64,000 bases of DNA. It comes from Streptomyces sp. NBC_01296 (GTDB lineage Bacteria > Actinomycetota > Actinomycetes > Streptomycetales > Streptomycetaceae). Shown piece by piece: positions 58,156 to 64,000 of the stretch; within the stretch, counting starts at the first letter, position 1, and the number at the start of each line of letters is the position of its first letter. Below the pieces are notes generated by a model. That model made no database searches. It was not told the DNA's origin and saw nothing but the letters and a program-made list of their open reading frames with translations. The translations under genes and the position numbers were made by a program. Location of the stretch: positions 1,240,001 to 1,304,000 of the forward strand of contig NZ_CP130720.1 of NCBI RefSeq assembly GCF_035984415.1, in the 5' to 3' direction.

Positions 58156-59742
58156 TCAGGCCGTGGGCAGCGGGATCCTGCGGACCACCTCGAAGCTCAG
58201 GTTCCCGTACGCGGTGAAGAAGGCGGCGGCCGCGAGTTCGGTGGCGCCGCCCGGGTCACGGGCGACGACCTTGGCCCGACGGGCCGTCCTGTCCAGCTCC
58301 GGCGCGTGCCGACGGCCCAGCCGGACGGTGCGCGTGACCCCGTCGGCCCGGACGTTCAGGAAGCAGTCCCAGGTGCCCGGCGGGATCGGCCCGCCCCCGG
58401 CCACCGTGGTCAGGTCGAGCTCGGCCAGGAAGCCGGCCATCGCCAGCTCCGGGTCCAGCTCCGTGAGCTCCGGCGCGGGGCGGGCCCGGACCGGTACGAG
58501 GTGCTCGCTGCCCGTCTCCCGCGCCCGCAGGACGAGCTCGCTCTCCATGCGGCCGGTCCCGAGCGTCTGGATGTACGCGTGGCCGGTCAGCCGTACGCGG
58601 CCGCCCTGCCAGGTCAGCGAGGCCAGCCGGTGGAGCGTCTTGAGCTTCTCGGTCACGTCGAAGAGCACGTCCGGCAGGCCCGCCGCCGGATCGCGGAACA
58701 GCGGGTAGCAGCGGTAGACGCGGCCGTTGTCGACGATCTCCTGCGGCGCCGGCTCCTTCGCCGGGTCGTACTCCATCAGCTGCTCGAAGGCGGACAGCGG
58801 GCCGCAGGCGAACGCGTAGAGCCGGATCCAGTCGATCCGCGGCAGTTCGCCGCCCATGTCCGGCCGCCAGTACGTCTGCACCAGCGCCCGGGACCGCTCG
58901 TACACCTCGGCCGTGAAGCCGGGGTTCCCGTGGCGGGCCTCGACGGCCGGCCGCAGCGCCGTGCGCAGCAGGCTGCGGAAGTGCCGGCCGAGCATGCGGC
59001 GCCGTCCCACCGGGTCCTGCACCCGCTCGGCCACCAGGGCCATGACGCGCTCGATGTGCACCACCGTCTCGCCCGCGGTGCGGGCGCGGGAGGTGATGTT
59101 CTGCCCGTCGTCGCGCAGGCGCAGGAAGTAGCAGTCGTAGTCGCCGACGACCGAGATCTTCCCGGCGGCCAGGAACACCTCCGTCACGAAGACCTGGTCC
59201 TCGCCGTACCAGAGGTCGTCCGGGTAGCGCAGGTGCGCGTCCTCGATGACCTGGCGGCGTACCAGCTTGGCCGAGTGGAGCGAGCGGTAGACCTCCGAGG
59301 TGTAGAGGTCGGCCTCCTCCGCGTGCCGGTGGGCCTTGTCCGACACCGTCCGGCCGAGTCCGACCTGCTTGGCGAGCACGACGTCGCTGCCCTGGGACTC
59401 GGCCATGTCCAGCAGCCGCTCGAGCGCCTCGGGGCCCAGGTGGTCGTCGGCGTCGAGGACGAAGACGTACCGGCCGCGGGCCAGGTCCAGGGCCCGGTTG
59501 CGGGGCCCGCCGGGGCCGCCGGAGTTGGGCTGGTGCAGGACGCGCAGCTGCGGATACCGGGCGGCGTAGCGGTCCAGTTCGGCGCCGCTGCCGTCGGTGG
59601 AACCGTCGTCGACCGCGATGACCTCCAGGCGGTCGGCCCCCAGGGTCTGTCCGAGCACCGAGTCGAGGCACTCGTTCAGGTAAGGCATCGCGTTGTAGAC
59701 GGCGATGATCACGGATATGTCGGGGGCGGACGCGTGGTGCAT
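58156..59742 (-). CDS. Family 2 glycosyltransferase with C-terminal accessory domain
   Basis: 528 residues from ATG 59742 (ATG 59754 in frame). GT-A fold N-terminus: SVIIAVYNAMPYLNECLDSV, VIAVDDGSTDGSG, and the DxD motif FVLDADDHLGPEA, plus GEDQVFV. After residue 320 a separate domain follows with beta-rich segments (RVRLTGHAYIQTL) like those in teichoic-acid-type synthases. No signal or membrane segments. Transfers sugar to a polymer or surface glycan; donor unknown. Confidence 0.9.
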   Translation of the reverse strand: MHHASAPDISVIIAVYNAMPYLNECLDSVLGQTLGADRLEVIAVDDGSTDGSGAELDRYAARYPQLRVLHQPNSGGPGGPRNRALDLARGRYVFVLDADDHLGPEALERLLDMAESQGSDVVLAKQVGLGRTVSDKAHRHAEEADLYTSEVYRSLHSAKLVRRQVIEDAHLRYPDDLWYGEDQVFVTEVFLAAGKISVVGDYDCYFLRLRDDGQNITSRARTAGETVVHIERVMALVAERVQDPVGRRRMLGRHFRSLLRTALRPAVEARHGNPGFTAEVYERSRALVQTYWRPDMGGELPRIDWIRLYAFACGPLSAFEQLMEYDPAKEPAPQEIVDNGRVYRCYPLFRDPAAGLPDVLFDVTEKLKTLHRLASLTWQGGRVRLTGHAYIQTLGTGRMESELVLRARETGSEHLVPVRARPAPELTELDPELAMAGFLAELDLTTVAGGGPIPPGTWDCFLNVRADGVTRTVRLGRRHAPELDRTARRAKVVARDPGGATELAAAAFFTAYGNLSFEVVRRIPLPTA

Positions 59743-59811
59743 GCACCCGAGCATAAAGTTCCGCTTCTTCGGCTCCCGAGGGGGTATGCCGTGGCCGGAA
59801 GCGCGCGGTGT

Positions 59812-61407
59812 TCAGCGGAGCCGGCCGAGGGCGCGGCCGAGGAGGGCGATCCCCTCCTCCAGCTCGCCCGGCGGCCCTGCCGCATAGCCGAGGACCAGCC
59901 CCGGGGAGCCCGGCCGGATGCGGTGCCAGGACAGCGGGTGGGCCTTGACCCCGAGGGCCAGGGCCGCCGCCGCGAGGGCGGTGTCCTCGAAGTCCGCACC
60001 GTCGAAGGTGACCATCAGGTGCAGGCCCGCCGCCGCTCCGTGGATCCGGGCGCCGGGCAGGTGCGCGGCGATGGCCCGGAGCATGGCGTCGCGCCGGCGG
60101 CGGTGGCGGCGCCGGACGAAGCGCAGGTGGCGCTCCAGCTCGCCCGAGTCCATCAGCCGGGCCAGCACCAGCTGGGCGAGAATCGGATTGCCGAGGTCGG
60201 CGTAGCGTTTCGCGGCGACCACCGCGTCGCGCAGGCGCGGCGGGACCAGCAGCCAGCCCAGGCGCAGCGCGGGGGCGAGCAGTTTGGACACGCTCCCGGC
60301 GTAGCAGACGCCCTCGGGGAACAGGGCGCGCAGGGCGGGGACCGGTGCCCGGTCGTAGCGGTGCTCGGCGTCGTAGTCGTCCTCGATGACCAGTCCCCCG
60401 GCCGCCGCCCAGCCGAGCAGCTCCCGGCGGCGCTCGCCGTCGAGGACGACCCCGGTCGGGAACTGGTGCGCCGGGGTCAGCAGCACCGCCCCGGCTCCGC
60501 CCGCCCGGAGCGCGGCGGTGTCGATCCCGCTCCCGTCCACCGGTACGGGCACCGTCTCCAGCCGCCCGTACTCCAGCTGCTGCCGTGCTCCGAGCGAGCC
60601 GGGGTCCTCCACCGCGACCCGCCGTACGCCGTTCTCGCGCAGCACGTGCGCCAGCAGGCCCAGTGCCTGGGCGACGCCCGCGACGACGACGACCTCGTCG
60701 GGGTCGGCGCGGATCCCGCGGTTGCGGGCCAGCCAGCCGGTGACCGCCGCCCGGAGGGCGGGCGTGCCCTGCGGGTTGCCGTAGCCGAAGTCGGCGGCGG
60801 TGAGCCCGGCCAGCACGCGGCGCTCGGCCTGGAGCCAGGCCGTACGCGGGAAGGCGGTGAGGTCGGGTACCCCCGGCGAGAGGTCGATGCGGCAGGGCAC
60901 GCCCCGCAGGGCATCGACGACCGGCGCGCTCGGTACGGCCGGGGCGAATGGCCCGGCCGGACCGTGCGATCCGCCGGAAGGGATCGCTCCGAGCTGCCCG
61001 GTCGGGGCGGCCGGTCCGGTCGGGGCGGCCGACAGGGGTGCGCGCGGCACGGGCGCGGGCATCGGCGAGGGCACCGGCGCGGGCACGGACGCGGGCATGG
61101 GCCCGGCCACCACGGTCGTGCCCGCGCGGCCGCGGCCCAGCACCTGGCCGGCGTCGGCCAGTCGCTGGTAGGCCTCGGTGACCAGCCCGCGGGAGACGCC
61201 GAGCTCCGCCGCGAGCACCCGGCCCGCCGGGAGCCTGCTGCCCACCGGGAGCGTCCCGTCGGCGATGGCGGCTCGGATGCGGTCCGTCAGCCACTCGGTA
61301 CGGCCGCCCGGCGGCGCCTGGCCGACGTCGAGCTGCAGGAAGTCCGAGCCGCTGACGGCCTCCGCTCTTTTGGACCCCTTGGATCGATGCTCTTCGGCAC
61401 TGTCCAT
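59812..61407 (-). CDS. MocR-type (GntR/aminotransferase) regulator
   Basis: 531 residues. N-terminal GntR winged helix (LPAGRVLAAELGVSRGLVTE), a long Ala/Pro-rich linker of about 60 residues, and a fold-type I aminotransferase domain with PLP-binding Lys in AGSVSKLLAPALRLGWL. MocR regulators bind PLP and often sense vitamin B6 or amino compounds. Divergent from the EamA transporter; 29 bp apart, with GGTCCAAT and GGGCCAT half-sites 21 bp apart. Confidence 0.93.
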   Translation of the reverse strand: MDSAEEHRSKGSKRAEAVSGSDFLQLDVGQAPPGGRTEWLTDRIRAAIADGTLPVGSRLPAGRVLAAELGVSRGLVTEAYQRLADAGQVLGRGRAGTTVVAGPMPASVPAPVPSPMPAPVPRAPLSAAPTGPAAPTGQLGAIPSGGSHGPAGPFAPAVPSAPVVDALRGVPCRIDLSPGVPDLTAFPRTAWLQAERRVLAGLTAADFGYGNPQGTPALRAAVTGWLARNRGIRADPDEVVVVAGVAQALGLLAHVLRENGVRRVAVEDPGSLGARQQLEYGRLETVPVPVDGSGIDTAALRAGGAGAVLLTPAHQFPTGVVLDGERRRELLGWAAAGGLVIEDDYDAEHRYDRAPVPALRALFPEGVCYAGSVSKLLAPALRLGWLLVPPRLRDAVVAAKRYADLGNPILAQLVLARLMDSGELERHLRFVRRRHRRRRDAMLRAIAAHLPGARIHGAAAGLHLMVTFDGADFEDTALAAAALALGVKAHPLSWHRIRPGSPGLVLGYAAGPPGELEEGIALLGRALGRLR

Positions 61408-61408
61408 G

Positions 61409-61437
61409 GGTCCAATGCTGACAGAGCCTGGGCCATA
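61409..61437. promoter_or_regulatory. MocR operator between divergent MocR and EamA genes
   Basis: GGTCCAAT at 61409-61416 and GGGCCATA at 61430-61437 are direct-repeat half-sites 21 bp apart (two helical turns). A further TTGGACC lies inside the MocR gene at 61370-61376. The same half-sites appear at the MFS promoter (6196-6232). Confidence 0.6.
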
Positions 61438-62387
61438 TGAACACCTCCCCCGGCGCCCTGCGCGACCTCGCCCCCGGCACCATCGGCATGGTGCTGGTCG
61501 GCAGCAGCGTCACCGTCTCGCGCTCCCTGGTCCACGCCCCGCTGTTCGCCACGCAGGCCGTCCGCTACGCGGCCGCCACCCTGCTCCTGCTCGCGTTCGC
61601 CCGGGCCGCCCGGGTGCCGATCCTGCGGCCTCGCGGCCGGGAGTGGCTGTGGCTGGCCGGGATCGCGGCCACCGGACTCGTGCTGTTCAACGTGGCCGTC
61701 GTACGCGGCGTCGCACACGCCGAACCGGCCGTGATCGCCGTCGCGGTGGCCTCCGTACCGGTCGTCCTCGGGGTGCTCGGCCCGCTGCTGGAGGGCCGCG
61801 GTCCCCGCCCCAGGATCCTGCTCGCCGCCGCGGTGGTCGTGGCCGGAGCCGTCCTGGTGGAGGGCACGGGCCGGACGGACGCCGCCGGGGTGGCCTGGGC
61901 TGCGCTCGCACTCGCATGCGAGGCGGCTTTCACGCTGCTCGCCGTACCGGTGCTGCGGCGGCACGGGCCGTGGGGGGTGTCGGTGCACGCGGTATGGCTG
62001 GGGGCCGTGATGCTGGGGGTGCTGACGCTGCTCACCGAGCGCCCGGCCGATCTGCCGGCCGTCGGTCCGGCCCAGTGGGCCGCCGCCGGGTACCTCGCCG
62101 TCATGGTGACCGCGGTGGCGTTCCTCCTCTGGTACCGCACGGTGGCCGCCGTCGGCGCCGGCCGGGCCGGGCTGCTGACCGGGGTCGCGCCCCTCGCCGC
62201 AGCCGCCATCGGCGCGCTCTCGGGCGGCGGGATGCCGGGCCTGCCGGTGTGGATCGGCCTGGTCGTGGTGGTCGCCGGACTGGCGGGCGGGCTCCGGAGC
62301 CCGCAGCAGGGGCCGAGCGTACGGAAGGAGCCGCGGCGGCGGAACGAGCCGCGGCAGCCGAAGGACCGGGCGCCTGCGTCCCCTTGA
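61437..62387 (+). CDS. EamA family (DMT) transporter
   Basis: 316 residues, ten membrane segments in two EamA repeats (ATQAVRYAAATLLLLAFARA, AEPAVIAVAVASVPVVLGVL; second AAGYLAVMVTAVAFLLWYR). Basic C-terminal tail. Probably exports amino-acid or vitamin-type metabolites under control of the divergent MocR regulator. Confidence 0.9.
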   Translation: MNTSPGALRDLAPGTIGMVLVGSSVTVSRSLVHAPLFATQAVRYAAATLLLLAFARAARVPILRPRGREWLWLAGIAATGLVLFNVAVVRGVAHAEPAVIAVAVASVPVVLGVLGPLLEGRGPRPRILLAAAVVVAGAVLVEGTGRTDAAGVAWAALALACEAAFTLLAVPVLRRHGPWGVSVHAVWLGAVMLGVLTLLTERPADLPAVGPAQWAAAGYLAVMVTAVAFLLWYRTVAAVGAGRAGLLTGVAPLAAAAIGALSGGGMPGLPVWIGLVVVVAGLAGGLRSPQQGPSVRKEPRRRNEPRQPKDRAPASP

Positions 62388-62420
62388 GGGCGGCCGCCTC
62401 CCCTTGAGAGCCCGGGCCCG

Positions 62421-63311
62421 GTGGATCACAATCCGCAGATGCCGACGCCCGCGCACCCCAGTGTCCCCTCCAGCAGCCCCCCGTACAGCAGTTGGATGCG
62501 GTACTTCTCCCCCACCGCCAACCACCGGCGGCTCGGGCTGGTCTGCCTCGGCGTCGGGATCCAGCAGGGCCTGCTGCCGGTGGTCGGGCCGCGGGCCCTG
62601 GACCACCACGTCGCCGTCGTCGTCACCCGCGGGCGGGGCTGGTTCAGCCACGCCGGGCGCCCGCCGCAACCCGTCACCGCACCCGCGCTGCTCTGGCTGG
62701 TGCCGGGGGTGGAGCACCACTACGGGCCCGATCCGCAGACCGGCTGGGACGAGTGCTTCGTGGACTTCGCGGGCCGCAGTGTGGAGGCCTACACCGACCT
62801 CGGCTACGTCACCCCCGATCGCCCGCTGGTGCCGCTGAGCGGCACGGAGGGGGTGCGGCACGTGGTCGACGGGATCGTCCGGGCGGCCCGGCGCGGCGGG
62901 CCGCTGCTGGAGGTGGAGGCCGCAGCTGCCGTGCACGGACTGCTCGTGGCGCTGCGCTACGCCCGCGCCGAGGTGTCCCGGCACGGGGACGCGGTCATGG
63001 ACGCCCTGGCCCGGGACGCGCTGCTGCCCATCTCGGTCGCCGAGCACGCGGCCCGGCTCGGGATACCGCTGCCCGAACTGCGCGGGGCCGTACGGCGCAG
63101 CACCGGGGAGGGGGTCAAGGAGTACCTCCTCGGGATCAGGCTGAGCCGGGCGAAGGAGCTCCTGGCCCGGACCGACCTGCCGGTCGCCGGGGTCGCCCGG
63201 CGGGTCGGTTACGAGGATCCGGCGTATTTCAGCAGGCTGTTCAGCCGCCGGGTGGGCATGGCTCCGGTCCGCTTCCGCGCCCAGCAGTCCGCACGAAGCC
63301 CGGCCAGCTGA
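62421..63311 (+). CDS. AraC family regulator
   Basis: 296 residues from GTG 62421. N-terminal cupin-like ligand domain (DHHVAVVVTRGRGWF, WLVPGVEHHYGPD) and C-terminal double helix-turn-helix (ISVAEHAARLGIPLPELRGA, VGYEDPAYFSRLFSRRVGM). Carbohydrate-type regulator family. Its targets are not evident; the F5/8 C domain gene beyond it is convergent. Confidence 0.92.
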   Translation: MDHNPQMPTPAHPSVPSSSPPYSSWMRYFSPTANHRRLGLVCLGVGIQQGLLPVVGPRALDHHVAVVVTRGRGWFSHAGRPPQPVTAPALLWLVPGVEHHYGPDPQTGWDECFVDFAGRSVEAYTDLGYVTPDRPLVPLSGTEGVRHVVDGIVRAARRGGPLLEVEAAAAVHGLLVALRYARAEVSRHGDAVMDALARDALLPISVAEHAARLGIPLPELRGAVRRSTGEGVKEYLLGIRLSRAKELLARTDLPVAGVARRVGYEDPAYFSRLFSRRVGMAPVRFRAQQSARSPAS

Positions 63312-63458
63312 CGCAGTCCGACCGTGCGCCACCGCTGCCCGCGGTCTTCCAGCTGATCGGCTGCACGGCGCACTACGCGTCTCCCGAGCCAGCCCTCGGC
63401 CGGACGGCCGTCACGGTCGAGGACTCGACCGACACGCGGTACAAGGTCCCGACGTACC

Positions 63459-64000
63459 TCACCGAAGTGACCCTCTGGAAGCGGTAGCGGACGGAGGCCG
63501 GTAGCCGACGTTGAGTTCTGCGACCGAGGTCCACGGGTTGCCGGACACCTCGCTCGTGGCCTTGAGCCTCACGTAGCGCGCGGTGCGGGGCGTGAAGGTG
63601 ACGTCCTGCCGGGCCGTCGTGTTCGGGAAGGTCCCGGCGGCGGCCGCCGTGCCCCAGGTGACCCCGTCCGCGGAGGTGAACACCTGGTAGTCGGCGATGC
63701 GGCCGTTGCTCTGGGTCTGCCGGGGCAGGCAGTGGAGGGCCGAGACGTCGTACGAGGCGCCGAGGTCCAGGGTGATCTCGTGCGGCATCGGCGCGGTGGC
63801 CGCGTACCACTGCGTGTGCCAGAGGGTGGAGGCGTCGCCGTCCAGGACGTTGGCGGCGGCGCCGTTCTCGCCGGCGGTCTCCTGGCTGTCGACGGCCTGT
63901 ACGCTCATCTGCCCTTGCGGCACGAGGAGTTCACCGCCGCCCGCCGGCCCGAGGTCGTCCACCGTCAGGTCGTCGAGGACCAGGTCGGCCTCGTCGTGCG
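63459..64000 (-). CDS. F5/8 type C (discoidin/CBM32) domain protein, C-terminal part
   Basis: The frame is open to the right edge, so only the last 180 residues are seen. They form a carbohydrate-binding discoidin domain: GENGAAANVLDGDASTLWHT, PHEITLDLGASYDVSALHCL, and RYVRLKATSEVSGNPWTSVA. Such modules end many secreted glycosidases. The catalytic part would be outside the window. Confidence 0.87.
   Translation of the reverse strand, partial: HDEADLVLDDLTVDDLGPAGGGELLVPQGQMSVQAVDSQETAGENGAAANVLDGDASTLWHTQWYAATAPMPHEITLDLGASYDVSALHCLPRQTQSNGRIADYQVFTSADGVTWGTAAAAGTFPNTTARQDVTFTPRTARYVRLKATSEVSGNPWTSVAELNVGYRPPSATASRGSLR

Noticed and set aside
1..64000. tRNA, rRNA, CRISPR, prophage or transposon
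   Set aside because: No T-loop-like GGTTCGA motif in a clover-leaf context, no repeat-spacer array and no integrase or transposase frame was seen.

Overview
The window is 64 kb of high-GC actinomycete chromosome, almost certainly Streptomyces. Evidence for this: a short chaplin with a two-cysteine chaplin domain, a melC1-melC2 tyrosinase pair, a mycothiol-type formaldehyde dehydrogenase, an LAxTG sortase substrate, a gene with a single in-frame TTA codon (bldA-type control), GTG starts and very strong third-position GC. I see no rRNA, tRNA, CRISPR array, IS element or prophage. The layout is that of a normal chromosome arm of small operons rather than a biosynthetic island.

Layout. 0-10 kb: the end of a secreted subtilase, a frameshifted Tat-exported hydrolase, an FhuF-like protein with an unknown partner, a TTA-containing SIS-domain gene behind an MFS exporter, a GNAT enzyme, and a three-gene operon (secreted phosphoesterase, MFS, TolB-like). 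11-18.6 kb: envelope-anchored esterase, type-B carboxylesterase, small secreted protein, chaplin, tyrosinase with its caddie, and a P450 next to an FAD monooxygenase. 18.8-28 kb: fatty-acid-type redox genes (two dissimilar acyl-CoA dehydrogenases coupled to an enoyl/quinone reductase, a dienoyl-CoA-reductase-like SDR, an enoyl-CoA hydratase), an FGE-like protein, a PIG-L deacetylase and a prolyl-aminopeptidase-type hydrolase. 28.5-38.5 kb: secreted Cys-rich protein, MscR, a divergent LysR/DapA-like pair, a LysM-transglycosylase, an ABC transporter plus two-component operon, and a nucleotidyltransferase. 38.4-52 kb: squalene/phytoene-synthase-like enzyme, Ser/Thr kinase, PNGase A-like protein, RraA, PAP2 phosphatase coupled to a DMT transporter facing a TetR gene, TerD, orphan glutamate-type binding protein, NHL/SMP-30-like protein, DJ-1 protein and endonuclease I. 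52-64 kb: GH20 hexosaminidase, HbpS/GlcG-like protein, MFS with divergent MarR, a cell-wall-protein/ECF sigma/anti-sigma-like cassette, GT2 glycosyltransferase, MocR/EamA pair, AraC regulator and the end of an F5/8-type C domain protein.

The most notable signals are regulatory. A five-unit, 16-bp-period palindrome array lies between the TetR gene and the PAP2/DMT operon. A GGTCCAAT-type operator is shared by the MocR/EamA locus and an MFS promoter 55 kb away. A 17-bp direct repeat lies between MarR and its MFS. A candidate ECF promoter lies in front of the LAxTG/sigma cassette. On the protein side, the P450 has Ile where the I-helix acid should be. Nothing here is clearly a new defence or mobile system; the sigma cassette and the TetR/PAP2/DMT module are the best candidates for undescribed biology.
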